From Acidobacteriota bacterium (GTDB lineage Bacteria; Acidobacteriota; Terriglobia; Bryobacterales; Bryobacteraceae), in assembly GCA_018268935.1 (NCBI GenBank), contig JAFDVS010000003.1, positions 18,261 through 82,260 on the forward strand: a stretch of 64,000 nt of DNA. Reading direction: 5' to 3'. Within the stretch, counting starts at the first letter, position 1; the number at the start of each line of letters is the position of its first letter. The notes beneath the pieces are model-generated. The model did not search any database and was not told where the DNA came from. It saw only the letters and a program-made list of their open reading frames with translations. Below, piece after piece: positions 34,119 to 42,570 of this stretch. The translations under genes were made by a program, and so were the position numbers.

Positions 34119-34801
34119 TCTGCCTCCAGTGCAAGAGGCATATATAACAGATTGTCGAGCCACGGCGCGACCGGCTGCACTCCGCTTTCGGCCGGTCCGC
34201 TGAAAAACGGTTCAATCAGGCGGAACTTGGCGAAGGCCACGGGGAACAACAGCGAGTTGAGATAGGTGCAACGGAGTACGCGCAATCCATGGCCGCGCGC
34301 GAGTGCGAGCAGCCGGGAGCGAGTGAAGCGCTGGCGTTCGTGGGCGAAATGCGAATGACGGCTGCGGAGGATATCGAGCGCCGAAACGCGAATGACTAAC
34401 AAGCCTCCGGGCTTGCAGACTCTGACGAATTCGGCGAACGGCCGGTGTTCTTCGCCGCGGGGGAAATGGACGATGACGTCCATGGAGAGCACGGCATCGA
34501 AGGCGCCGGCGGCGAATGGCAACGCGGCGATATCGGCCTGCACCAGGCGCTCCACGCCGAGGCCTTTGCCGTAAGCAAGTCCTTCGGGCGCCAGGTCCAC
34601 AGGCACCATCCTCCATCCGTAGCGCTGCTCGAGCAGGCGTGAGAGATGGCCGGTACCGCATCCGGCTTCCAGTACGCTGCGGGGTGTGCGTTGCGCGGCA
34701 AGAGGATCGAGGAGGCGGAACAGAATGCGGCGCATGCCGCGAAACCACCAGAAATTTTCTTCAATCGCGGCGATGTTGGCGAACTCCGCCGGGTTCATCA
34801 T
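34052..34801 (-). CDS. Class I SAM-dependent methyltransferase
   Basis: 249 residues with a Rossmann methyltransferase core: SVLEAGCGTGHLSRLL (motif I), an acidic VDLAPEG, ADIAALPFAAGAFDAVLSMDVI (motif IV) and VCKPGGLLVIRV. The N-terminal EENFWWFRGMRRILF is typical of methyltransferases in glycan and polyketide clusters. The start ATG 34801 overlaps the SDR stop (ATGA). It is likely to act in the same surface-sugar pathway as the upstream SDR, DegT and GT2 genes. Confidence 0.88.
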   Translation of the reverse strand: MMNPAEFANIAAIEENFWWFRGMRRILFRLLDPLAAQRTPRSVLEAGCGTGHLSRLLEQRYGWRMVPVDLAPEGLAYGKGLGVERLVQADIAALPFAAGAFDAVLSMDVIVHFPRGEEHRPFAEFVRVCKPGGLLVIRVSALDILRSRHSHFAHERQRFTRSRLLALARGHGLRVLRCTYLNSLLFPVAFAKFRLIEPFFSGPAESGVQPVAPWLDNLLYMPLALEAEWLGAGLNFPLGQSLLLIAEKP

Positions 34802-35889
34802 ACGGCGGCGTACATGAGGCGGTGCTGCACTCCCTTGTGCTCCGGCAAGGCGCAGAACGGCTGCGGATTCGCGGGGTCGAGGTAATGCGCCAACTCGGCG
34901 CGGTAGTAGGCCAGTGTACTGAGCAACCCTTCTTCGAAGCGCACCGCCGGTTTCCAGCCGAAGGTGGATTCGAACAGTGAGGAGTCGGTGGAGTAGCTGC
35001 CGATGTCGATGGCGGCGCGGTCATCCGGGAAGGGACGGAAGGTCACCGGCAGATCGCCGCCGTGGCGTGCGCACAACTCGGCGATCTGGCGGAGAGACAA
35101 CGCCTCAGGCCCGCCGACATTGATGGTGCGCTCTTTGGGACTGGGTGCGGCGCCGGCGAGCAGAAACGCCTCCACCGCATCGTCGACGAAGACCGGGTCG
35201 CGCAGTTGTTTCCCGTCGCCGAAAACCTGCAGCCCTTTTCCGGTAAGCACAAGCCGCAGAAAAGTGCTGAGGAAACCTTGACAGGGAATCTCCAGCGACA
35301 TACGCGGGCCGTAAACATTGGTGAGCCGCAGCACAATGCCATCGATGTGGCCGCTGCGGCTGAGCATGGCGTGATACATGTTGGCCGCGTATTTATGGAC
35401 GCCGTTAAAGTCCACCGGCCGCAGGGGGTGCTTCTCATCCATGGGCAGGTAGTCGGGCTTTCCATATACCTGCCGCGTTCCGGCGTAGACGACGCGAACG
35501 CCGGGGTTGTGGCGGGCGCAGGCCTGGAGAAAGCGCAGTTGCGCGACGGTGTTGATGAGCAGGTCGCGCTCCGGAAATTCCATGCTGTGGATGTGGCTGA
35601 TCTCGCCGGCGAGGTTGAAGATGACCTTCGCGCCGCGAATGGCGGAGGCAAACTGCTCGGCATCTCCGATGTCGCGTGAAATCACTTCCACATGATCGGC
35701 GACGGGCGCGATGTTATGTGGGTTCGCACCGCAGCCCACGATATGCGGGTCGACAATAGTGACCCTGGCGCCTGCTTCCACGAGGCGAATCGCGAGGTTG
35801 CTTCCAATGAAGCCGAGCCCGCCCGTGATCAAGACCGGAACGTCGGAATATGGCACAGAACTTTCACCCTTTACGTTGTGTACTTCCAC
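34798..35889 (-). CDS. NAD-dependent sugar epimerase/dehydratase (extended SDR) with altered catalytic Tyr
   Basis: 363 residues from GTG 35889 (SD GGGAG, 7 nt). NAD motif ITGGLGFIGSN (21-31); GTRQVYGKPDYLPMDE for the sugar-nucleotide active site; NVYGPR; QLRDPVFVDDAVEAF. In the catalytic YxxxK the first residue is Asn: N162-GVH-K166. Thr138 and Lys166 are in place. An Asn here suggests a subfamily with a different proton donor, or isomerase chemistry not needing Tyr. It overlaps the DegT gene by 26 bp. Confidence 0.85.
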   Translation of the reverse strand: MEVHNVKGESSVPYSDVPVLITGGLGFIGSNLAIRLVEAGARVTIVDPHIVGCGANPHNIAPVADHVEVISRDIGDAEQFASAIRGAKVIFNLAGEISHIHSMEFPERDLLINTVAQLRFLQACARHNPGVRVVYAGTRQVYGKPDYLPMDEKHPLRPVDFNGVHKYAANMYHAMLSRSGHIDGIVLRLTNVYGPRMSLEIPCQGFLSTFLRLVLTGKGLQVFGDGKQLRDPVFVDDAVEAFLLAGAAPSPKERTINVGGPEALSLRQIAELCARHGGDLPVTFRPFPDDRAAIDIGSYSTDSSLFESTFGWKPAVRFEEGLLSTLAYYRAELAHYLDPANPQPFCALPEHKGVQHRLMYAAV

Positions 35890-36985
35890 GATAGTACTCC
35901 CGGACCTTTTCCGCCACTTCCAGGGCGGCGGCGCGAGGGATGTAGGGCCAGAGGGGAAGGGAGACCACCTCGCGGCAAGCCTTTTCGGTGTGGGGAAGAT
36001 CGCCTTTCCTTAACCCGCAGGCGGCAAAAGTGGGATGCAGGTGCATGGGTACGGGATAGTGAACGCCGGTACCGATTCCACGTTCTGCGAGGAAGGCGCG
36101 AAGCTTTTCTCGTTTGGCCGCGCGGATGACATAGAGGTGGCAGACGGAGTCTTTCGTGCGCTCCACCAACTGCACTCCCGGGCAATCGCGCAGCGCCTCG
36201 TCGTAGAGGGCGGCGATGGCCTGCCGATGTTCATTCCAGCTTTTGAGATGCGGCAGAAAAGCACGCAGGTAGCAGGCTTGCATTTCATCGAGGCGCGAAT
36301 TGATGCCGGCGCGATACGTCACCTGGCCGCCGCGGCGGCCGCCGTCGCGCAACTGGCGCAGCAGTGTGGCCGTGGTCTTTCGATTCGTGGCAATGGCGCC
36401 GCCATCGCCGAGGCAGCCGAGATTTTTGGTGGGATAGAAGCTGTAGGCGATGTAAGGCGAAAAGGCGCTCAGCGGCTTCGCCTGATACTGTGCGCCGTGC
36501 GCCTGGCAAGCATCCTGAATCAACGCGAGGCGGTGTTGGCGAGCGAGCCGGGCAAAGCGGTCGATGCGGCACGGTTGTCCGTAGAGGTGGACGGGCATGA
36601 GCGCCGCGGTGGCTTTGCGGATGCGATTGCCGGCGTCGTCCGGATCGAGTTGCAGCGTCCCCGGGTCGATGTCGGCGAAACGTATCGAGCACCCCGCTGA
36701 GATAATCCCAATGCCGCTGAAGGGCGCGGTCAACGCCGTGGTGATCACTTCCTGTTTCGGCGAGGTGACGCCCGCGGCGCGAAGGCAGAGTTGGATGGCA
36801 TCGGTTCCGTTGCCGCAGCCGACAGTTTCCTCCGCGCTCATGGCTGCCGCGAAGTCGCGTTCAAAGGCGCGGACCTGGTCGCCAAGGATGAACCACTGCC
36901 GCTCCATCAATTGACGCAGGTTTTCCTCCCATGTCTGACGGGTGGCTTCCAGCACGGGGCGGAAATTGACTACCGGTATATGCAT
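35864..36985 (-). CDS. DegT/DnrJ/EryC1/StrS-family sugar aminotransferase
   Basis: A 373-residue fold-type I PLP enzyme that transaminates keto-sugar nucleotides. Motifs: GCGNGTDAIQLCLRA, ALIQDACQAHGAQY (PLP-stacking/Asp), SFYPTKNLGCLGDGGA with the PLP lysine, and INSRLDEMQA. Length is normal. Combined with the SDR, it probably makes an amino-deoxy sugar for a surface glycan. Overlaps the GT2 stop by 16 bp and the SDR start by 26 bp, so all are one transcript. Confidence 0.92.
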   Translation of the reverse strand: MHIPVVNFRPVLEATRQTWEENLRQLMERQWFILGDQVRAFERDFAAAMSAEETVGCGNGTDAIQLCLRAAGVTSPKQEVITTALTAPFSGIGIISAGCSIRFADIDPGTLQLDPDDAGNRIRKATAALMPVHLYGQPCRIDRFARLARQHRLALIQDACQAHGAQYQAKPLSAFSPYIAYSFYPTKNLGCLGDGGAIATNRKTTATLLRQLRDGGRRGGQVTYRAGINSRLDEMQACYLRAFLPHLKSWNEHRQAIAALYDEALRDCPGVQLVERTKDSVCHLYVIRAAKREKLRAFLAERGIGTGVHYPVPMHLHPTFAACGLRKGDLPHTEKACREVVSLPLWPYIPRAAALEVAEKVREYYRGSTQRKG

Positions 36986-37728
36986 CGCTGGATGTTTTCA
37001 CCTTTGGCCGCGGCGGTCCATAGTTGGACGCGCAGCCGGATCAACTGAAACATGGTGGTAAGCAGACTGCGGATGCGGAAGAACTGCGAGCGCCCATGTT
37101 GGCGCGGATAATGATGGACACCGACCTCGGCTACCGCCCAGCCACTTAATTCGAGCTTGCGCACCAGTTCCACGCAGATGGTGCCGCTGGTGGAAGTGAG
37201 TTGGATGTTCTCCAACAACTCGCGGCGAATGAGGCGGAAGTCGCAGTCGATGTCGCGGATGTGGACACCGAACAAGGCGCGGGCAAATCGGTTGTAGATG
37301 CGGCCGATGAGGATGCGGTGCCAGGGATCGTTGCGCTCCAGCTTGTAGCCGTTGACGAATCCCGTGGCGGGGGTGAGTTGCTCAAACAGGCGCGGCAATT
37401 CGGTGGGGTCATACTGACCGTCGCCATCGGTGTAGAAGACGAGATCGTTGCGGGCGGCGGAGAAACCACTGCGCAGAGCGCCGCCGTAGCCCCGATTCCG
37501 CTCATGCGTGATGATGCGCAAGGCGGGGCCATAGTGTTGTTGCAGGCGCTGCAGCACCGCCGCCGTGTCGTCCTGGCTACCGTCGTTAATGACGATCACT
37601 TCGTGTTGCGGGAATTGCGAACGGAGAACAGCGAAGGTCTTCTCCAGCAACGATGGCAGCGATGGCGCGTCGTTATAGGCCGGGAAGAAGACACTAATAG
37701 TTTCCGAAGCTCGCCCGTTACGAGACAT
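36970..37728 (-). CDS. GT2-family glycosyltransferase (polyprenyl-phosphate sugar synthase type)
   Basis: 252 residues: GT-A fold with FFPAYNDAPSLPSLL, VIVINDGSQDDTAAVL, THERNRGYGGALRSGF and the metal-binding DGDGQYD, as in dolichyl/undecaprenyl-phosphate mannosyl- or glucosyltransferases. The C-terminus has an amphipathic segment rather than several TM helices. It is the first gene of the leftward sugar operon (GT2, DegT, SDR, methyltransferase, then acetyltransferase). Confidence 0.9.
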   Translation of the reverse strand: MSRNGRASETISVFFPAYNDAPSLPSLLEKTFAVLRSQFPQHEVIVINDGSQDDTAAVLQRLQQHYGPALRIITHERNRGYGGALRSGFSAARNDLVFYTDGDGQYDPTELPRLFEQLTPATGFVNGYKLERNDPWHRILIGRIYNRFARALFGVHIRDIDCDFRLIRRELLENIQLTSTSGTICVELVRKLELSGWAVAEVGVHHYPRQHGRSQFFRIRSLLTTMFQLIRLRVQLWTAAAKGENIQRCIYR

Positions 37729-37899
37729 GGTTCTCTTTAAAGATCAACCAGGATAGTTCCATTGTAGGGCGCGGCGCAACCGGGATTGAAGGGGCTGGGT
37801 TGGTAAAACTTTCCAGGCACTGTATGTCTTCCTGGTACCTTTTTCCTAACCCGTCCTAAAAAACAATCAGCCCTCAACATGTTTTCAACAACTTGCGGT

Positions 37900-37916
37900 T
37901 TGGCACAGCAACTGCA
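37900..37916 (+). promoter_or_regulatory. Sigma-54 (-24/-12) promoter
   Basis: TTGGCACAGCAACTGCA has the -24 GG (37902-37903) and -12 GC (37914-37915) separated by exactly 10 nt, with the consensus TTGGCAC at -24 and TGCA at -12. Transcription would start near 37926, leaving a leader of about 70 nt before the coiled-coil gene. Nothing else is recognised in 37729-37899; no enhancer-binding activator gene is adjacent. Confidence 0.82.
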
Positions 37917-37937
37917 ATAAGTAGGGCACGGGGAGAA

Positions 37938-37986
37938 AGGCAGGCAGGCGGCGAAAGGCCTACCGTCTTGAGCGGCTTGCCTGTCT
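37938..37986 (+). ncRNA. Structured 5' leader, 12-bp stem with internal loops, unclassified
   Basis: AGGCAGGCAGGC (37938-37949) pairs along its full length with GCTTGCCTGTCT (37975-37986), 12 continuous pairs including two G-U. The 25-nt enclosed part can form GGC-GAAAG-GCC and a CCG/CGG stem. The stem ends 10 nt before the TTG start and could hide or expose it. GAAA and GGCCTA resemble parts of GEMM-I (c-di-GMP) riboswitches, but the invariant GEMM core is not seen. Confidence 0.5.
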
Positions 37987-37996
37987 CAGTTAATTC

Positions 37997-38887
37997 TTGC
38001 TGACCCAACGTGATCTTACTGGCGGTCTTCGCCAACATCTGAGTCTACCCGCCGTCGCAGCACTCACCCTTTGTTCCGCACTCATCCTCAGTAACTGCTA
38101 TCTGCACAGCCGGTCTAATGCGATTGAAGAGGAGTTGCGTGTCACACGCACAAATCTGAAGAACGAACTTGTCGCTTTGCAACGGCAGTCCGCAGCCAAA
38201 GAGCGTGAATACACACAGATCATTGAGGGGTTGCGACAGACGGTGGAAGAGTCAGGCGAACGTTCGGAACATGCCGCGAACGTGGCCTCGAAGGCATCAA
38301 CGGCCGCCAAGCGGTATTCTGATGAACTCGCCAGCCGGCTTCGCAAGCAAGCAGCGGCGTTGCAGGACCAGCATCGGATTCTGAGCACCCAGCTGGGCGA
38401 AATGAAGAGCGCCGCCGAATCCAACGACAAGCGAGTGGCCTCGATTGCTACTGATGTGATCGCGGTGAAGGGCGAGGTCAATGGCACACGCAGTGAGGTG
38501 AACCGCACGCTGTCGGAGTTACGGTCCGTGCGTGGCGACATGGGTGTGCAGAGCGGACTTATCGCAACGAATGCCAAGGAACTGGCCGCGTTGCGCGCTT
38601 TGGGAGACCGCGATTACATAGAGTTTGATCTGCCCAAGACAAAGACACCACAGCGCGTGGGCGATGTCACGATGATGCTGCGCAAGTCCGACGAGAAGCG
38701 GAACCGCTACACGATCGAACTGATCACCAACGATAAGAAGGTGGAGAAGAAAGATCGAAACATCAACGAGCCCGTGCAGTTCTATCTGGCACGGGCCCGC
38801 ATGCCTTACGAGATTGTGGTGAACGAAGTCCGCAGAGACCGCGTCGTGGGGTACCTGGCCGCACCAAAACTGCGGGCGGCCCGTTAG
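37997..38887 (+). CDS. Unknown single-pass membrane protein with long coiled coil
   Basis: 296 residues from TTG 37997 (a stop lies two codons upstream, so no longer start exists in frame). One TM segment (about 18-33, VAALTLCSALILSNCY), then a heptad-rich coiled coil (about 40-200) with EEELRVTRTNLKNELVAL and GEVNGTRSEVNRTL-type repeats, then a compact beta-rich C-terminal domain (about 208-296) with YIEFDLPKTKTPQRVGDVTMML and PVQFYLARARMPYEIVVNEV. No known family is recognised. The C-terminal domain is probably periplasmic. Its sigma-54 promoter implies conditional expression. It ends 4 bp into the convergent phoB. Confidence 0.8.
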   Translation: MLTQRDLTGGLRQHLSLPAVAALTLCSALILSNCYLHSRSNAIEEELRVTRTNLKNELVALQRQSAAKEREYTQIIEGLRQTVEESGERSEHAANVASKASTAAKRYSDELASRLRKQAAALQDQHRILSTQLGEMKSAAESNDKRVASIATDVIAVKGEVNGTRSEVNRTLSELRSVRGDMGVQSGLIATNAKELAALRALGDRDYIEFDLPKTKTPQRVGDVTMMLRKSDEKRNRYTIELITNDKKVEKKDRNINEPVQFYLARARMPYEIVVNEVRRDRVVGYLAAPKLRAAR

Positions 38888-39585
38888 ACCGCCGCCGCAA
38901 CCTCAATCTTTTCGTTAAAGCTATAGCCGAATCCACGCACGCTGCGGATGAACGTAGGGTTCGTGGTGTCGGGCTCAATCTTCTGGCGGAGACGCAGGAT
39001 GTAGACATCCACCGTGCGGTCAGTGACGGCGCGATCGTGGCCCCACACCGCGTCGAGCAACTGCTCGCGGCTGAATACGACCCCGGGGCGGCTCATGAGA
39101 AATTCCAGCAGGCGAAACTCAGTGGCCGTGAGGGCGAGCGATTCGCCTTGCAGGTTGACCCGGCAACTGGTGCGGTCGAGTTCCAGCGTTCCGGCCTTGA
39201 GGGCGCGCTGCGCGGTTTGCTGCCCGCGGAACTGAATCTTGATACGGGCAATCAGTTCGCGGATGAAAAACGGCTTCACGATGTAATCGTTGGCGCCGAG
39301 TTCGAGTCCCACAATGCGGTCGGTCTCCGAGGCGCGGGCGGTGAGGAAGATCACCGGAAGGTGCGCCAGTTCCGGATGAGCGCGAATGCCTTTGCAGATG
39401 TCGAGCCCATCGGAGTCGGGGAGCATGATGTCGAGCAGGATGAGGTCAGGGCGCTCGCGGCGGCACAGTTCGATAGCGCCTTTGCCGGTTTGCATGCCAA
39501 CCATCGTGAAGCCTTCCTTTTCCAGGTTGTACTTCAGCAGGGCGTACAGATCGGCGTCGTCTTCAATCAGTGCGATCTTCTTCAT
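38884..39585 (-). CDS. phoB: PhoB-type response regulator (OmpR/PhoB family)
   Basis: 233 residues: receiver domain with EDD near the N-terminus, phospho-acceptor D52 (LLDIMLPDSDG), switch Thr in FLTARAS and Lys in IVKPF; then an OmpR winged helix (about 130-228) with TATEFRLLEFLMSRPGVVFSREQLLDAVWG and RTVDVYILRLRQKIE. It is downstream of phoR and preceded by a PHO-box-like repeat. Phosphate control is inferred from the phoR partner and domain type. Confidence 0.87.
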   Translation of the reverse strand: MKKIALIEDDADLYALLKYNLEKEGFTMVGMQTGKGAIELCRRERPDLILLDIMLPDSDGLDICKGIRAHPELAHLPVIFLTARASETDRIVGLELGANDYIVKPFFIRELIARIKIQFRGQQTAQRALKAGTLELDRTSCRVNLQGESLALTATEFRLLEFLMSRPGVVFSREQLLDAVWGHDRAVTDRTVDVYILRLRQKIEPDTTNPTFIRSVRGFGYSFNEKIEVAAAV

Positions 39586-39610
39586 AAAATCTGAACTTAC
39601 CTCTAATTCT

Positions 39611-39628
39611 GTTACAGCTCGATTACAG
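39611..39628 (-). promoter_or_regulatory. PHO-box-like direct repeat before phoB
   Basis: Read leftward: CTGTAAT-CGAG-CTGTAAC, two 7-bp half-sites separated by 4 nt, the geometry of a PHO box (CTGTCAT-N4-CTGTCAY). It overlaps the phoR stop codon and ends 26 nt before the phoB ATG. Confidence 0.45.
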
Positions 39629-41086
39629 CGCGGTTAACTGTCCTTGACGCGTGGATTCCGTTGCAACGCCAGGGTCGTCGGCAGGGAGGGTGAACCAAAA
39701 AGTGGACCCCTGGCCTTCCTGACTGCGGACGCCCACTTCGCCGCCCATGGCCTTGACCAGGTGTTTGACGATGGCAAGTCCCAGTCCGGTGCCACCGAGT
39801 TCGCGCGAGCGAGCCTTATCGACGCGGTAGAAGCGCTCAAAGAGACGCGGCTGGTCTTCTTCCGGAATGCCGATGCCGTTGTCGCGGACCGCGATCTCCA
39901 TGGCGCCATCGGGCTTCTCCGTGCTGGTCACGTGAATCGACCCATCTTCCGGAGTGTACTTGATGGCGTTGTCCAGCAGGTTGGTGAGAATCTGGTGCAC
40001 CGCCTCGCTGTCGCAGAACACTTCGGCTTTGGCGGTGGCCGGAGTGGCGTGAATACGAATGCGCTTCTTGGCAGCGATCGGTTCGATGGAATCAATGCAA
40101 TCCTGCACCAACGAATTCAGGTAGTAGGACTCGGGTTGCAGTCTCTGGGTCTTCAGTTCAATGCGGGACAGGGTGAGCAGGTCAGCGGTGAGGCGGCCCA
40201 GCCGTTCGGCGTTCTGGCGGATGATGGAAAGAAACTTGACGTTATTCGCCGTGTCTTCGAGTGCGCCGTCGAGCAACGTTTCGGTGTAGCCCTGAATAGA
40301 TGCCAGCGGGGTGCGGAGCTCGTGCGAAACGTTGATGACGAAGTCCTTTCGCACGCGTTCGAGCTTCTCCAACTCGACATGTTCGCGATGGAGCTGCTCC
40401 ACGGTGTGCTGTAATTTTTCACCGGTTTCGTTCAGTTTTCGCTCCAGCAGGCCTAATTCATCGCCTCGCGGTGCGGGGAGCCGTTCTTCGAACTTGCCAT
40501 CGGCGAGGGCGCCTGCATAGCGAATGATCGCGCCGAGGCGGGCGGAAACGTAGCGGGCGAAGAAGGCGGCGACGATGACCGCGGGAAGAAACGCCAGAGC
40601 GACGGCTGCGAGCATCTGGCCACGCACCAGATCCACTCCGGAGCGCACTTCCTGAATGGGCACGGCGAGCCGCAACACCTGGCCGTTTACCGGTTGGGCG
40701 ACGTAGAGAAAGGGTACGCCTAATGTGGGACTGGGGCGGATGACCCAGCCCTGCTTGCCATGGAGCGCTTCGGCGATCTCCGGGCGATTGCGGTGATTTT
40801 CCATGCGCGCCGGATCTGCTTCCGAATCGCGCAGCACTTTACCGTCCTTATCAATCACGGTCAAGCGTCCGCCCAGAGCCTGTGCCATGGACTCAAACTT
40901 CTTCTGCTCTTCGGTATCGAAGACAAAGAGGGAAAGCAGTCTGCCCTTGGACGCCAACTGGCGTGTCAAAGTTTCGATGTAAGCACGTTCGGCAACCTGG
41001 GATGCGAAGTAGTCCACCGCCACCAGCGCCACCACCAGGATGCACACTACGGCCAAGATCAGCTTTGCGAAGATTCTGCCCGTCAA
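39623..41086 (-). CDS. phoR: PhoR-type sensor histidine kinase
   Basis: 487 residues: TM1 (about 8-26), a periplasmic/sensor region (about 27-150), TM2 (about 158-176), HAMP (about 178-232), HisKA with FVINVSHELRTPLAS (H255), and HATPase with NLLDNAIKYTP, DNGIGIPEEDQPRLFERFYR and [10 protein letters not shown]. The architecture with one extracytoplasmic domain matches PhoR of phosphate two-component systems. It starts 4 bp after the nadD stop region and precedes phoB. Confidence 0.87.
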   Translation of the reverse strand: MTGRIFAKLILAVVCILVVALVAVDYFASQVAERAYIETLTRQLASKGRLLSLFVFDTEEQKKFESMAQALGGRLTVIDKDGKVLRDSEADPARMENHRNRPEIAEALHGKQGWVIRPSPTLGVPFLYVAQPVNGQVLRLAVPIQEVRSGVDLVRGQMLAAVALAFLPAVIVAAFFARYVSARLGAIIRYAGALADGKFEERLPAPRGDELGLLERKLNETGEKLQHTVEQLHREHVELEKLERVRKDFVINVSHELRTPLASIQGYTETLLDGALEDTANNVKFLSIIRQNAERLGRLTADLLTLSRIELKTQRLQPESYYLNSLVQDCIDSIEPIAAKKRIRIHATPATAKAEVFCDSEAVHQILTNLLDNAIKYTPEDGSIHVTSTEKPDGAMEIAVRDNGIGIPEEDQPRLFERFYRVDKARSRELGGTGLGLAIVKHLVKAMGGEVGVRSQEGQGSTFWFTLPADDPGVATESTRQGQLTAL

Positions 41087-41090
41087 GCTT

Positions 41091-41663
41091 CTATTGTAGA
41101 CGCGGGACGTAGAGTTCGTGCTCCTGGATGTAGGCTCGAACGGCGAGCGGCAGTTCGGTTGTCGGCAGGCCGCGGCTCAGCTTGTGGCGCACTTCGGAGC
41201 TGGAAACATGCAGGGCCAGCGATTCCAGGCGATGCACGCGTGCACCGGGCGGGGTCCGGTATTCATGCCCGGGGCGCGTGACGACAATGAACTCCACCAT
41301 GCGGATCACTTCTTCGGAGCGGTGCCAGGTGTCGATCTCGGCGAACGCGTCGGCGCCGATGAGGAAGAAGAACGCGGCCTCGGGGGCTTCCTTCTTCGCC
41401 TTCTCGATGGTGTAGAAGGAGTAGCTTTTCTCCGTGCCCTCTTCGAGGCGCGAAGCGCGAAAGCGCCCGTCCTCGCGGCACGCTAATTCCACCATGCGGA
41501 TGCGGTGCTCATAGGGCGTGTTGGTTTCCGCTTTGTGCGGCGGGTGGCTTGCGGGCACAAACCAGACCTGGTCCAATTCGTATTCGTCGGCGGCTTCGCG
41601 CGCCACGATCAAATGAGCCCGGTGGACGGGGTCGAAGGTGCCACCGAATAGGGCGATACGCAA
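41091..41663 (-). CDS. nadD: Nicotinate-mononucleotide adenylyltransferase
   Basis: 190 residues, standard NadD length; converts NaMN plus ATP to NaAD. N-terminal GGTFDPVHRAHL holds the nucleotidyltransferase HxxH-type motif, FVPASHPPHK binds the substrate, FLIGADAFAEIDTWHRSEEV is typical, and the C-terminal VSSSEVRHKL stands for the ISSTxxR motif. It starts at TTG 41663 with GGAGG 11 nt upstream. It is divergent from nadC, so two NAD-pathway genes share a 58-bp intergenic region. Confidence 0.94.
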   Translation of the reverse strand: MRIALFGGTFDPVHRAHLIVAREAADEYELDQVWFVPASHPPHKAETNTPYEHRIRMVELACREDGRFRASRLEEGTEKSYSFYTIEKAKKEAPEAAFFFLIGADAFAEIDTWHRSEEVIRMVEFIVVTRPGHEYRTPPGARVHRLESLALHVSSSEVRHKLSRGLPTTELPLAVRAYIQEHELYVPRLQ

Positions 41664-41721
41664 TCTGGATTATGCCTCCGCGTTGGGACAGGAAACCCCA
41701 AGGTAACATAAAAGGGTAAAC

Positions 41722-42570
41722 ATGTTTGATACAAAGCACCCGGAAGTGTTGCGCGCCTTGCGCAACGCGCTTGAGGAAGACATCGGAAGCGGAGACGTCA
41801 CGACGCGGGCCACCATCCCGGAAGGGACGCGGGCGCGCGGCCGGTTTTTTGTGCGGGAGCCACTGACGCTGGCCGGCGTGGAATTGCTTGGTCCGATTTA
41901 TGAGATGCGCGGCGGCGTGGAAGAACTTACCATCCTGCACGCATCGGGTGAAACGCTCGCGCTCGGCGTTTGTATCGCCATGGTGACCGGGAAGGCTTCC
42001 ACACTGCTTGAATGCGAGCGCACCGCACTCAATTTCATCCAGCGGCTGAGCGGCGTGGCGACGCTTTCGCGGCAATATTCCGATGCGGTGAAGCACACCG
42101 GTTGCCGCATTCTGGACACGCGCAAAACGACGCCGGGCCTGCGGCATCTGGAGAAGATGGCCGTGGCCGCGGGCGGCGCCACGAACCATCGCATCGGCCT
42201 CTACGATGCGATTCTCATCAAGAACAATCACATCGCGGCGGCGGGTTCAATTACCGAAGCGCTGCGCCGCGCCCATGCGACTGGACTGCCGGTGGAGATT
42301 GAAGTGCGCACGATGGCGGAGCTTGACGAAGCGCTTGCCGCGGGGGCGAAGCGCCTGTTGCTGGACAATCTGACTCCTGCGGAGGCGGGAGAATGGATCC
42401 GGCACATCGATGGCCGCGCCTCCGTGGAACTCTCTGGCGGCATTACGATGGAGACTGTTGCGGCGTATGCCGAAAGCGGCGCGGACTTCGTTTCCTGCGG
42501 CGCGATCACGCATTCGGCGCGCGCCATGGATCTGAATTTCCGCCTGGAGTTGCTCAATGCTGAACGTTGA
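41722..42570 (+). CDS. nadC: Nicotinate-nucleotide pyrophosphorylase (quinolinate phosphoribosyltransferase)
   Basis: 282 residues; makes NaMN from quinolinate and PRPP. Motifs: EDIGSGDVTTRATIP, ERTALNFIQRLSGVATL, ILDTRKTTPGLRHLEKMAVAAGGATNHRIGL (split here: DTRKTTPG and GGATNHRIGL), ILIKNNHI, VELSGGI and GAITHSA. ATG 41722 follows AAAGGG. It overlaps birA by 14 bp, making a cofactor operon nadC-birA-coaX. Confidence 0.95.
   Translation: MFDTKHPEVLRALRNALEEDIGSGDVTTRATIPEGTRARGRFFVREPLTLAGVELLGPIYEMRGGVEELTILHASGETLALGVCIAMVTGKASTLLECERTALNFIQRLSGVATLSRQYSDAVKHTGCRILDTRKTTPGLRHLEKMAVAAGGATNHRIGLYDAILIKNNHIAAAGSITEALRRAHATGLPVEIEVRTMAELDEALAAGAKRLLLDNLTPAEAGEWIRHIDGRASVELSGGITMETVAAYAESGADFVSCGAITHSARAMDLNFRLELLNAER

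Noticed and set aside
37926..37996. GEMM-I (c-di-GMP) riboswitch identity for the folded leader
   Set aside because: GAAA and GGCCTA are present but the invariant GEMM core is not; kept only as an unclassified structure.
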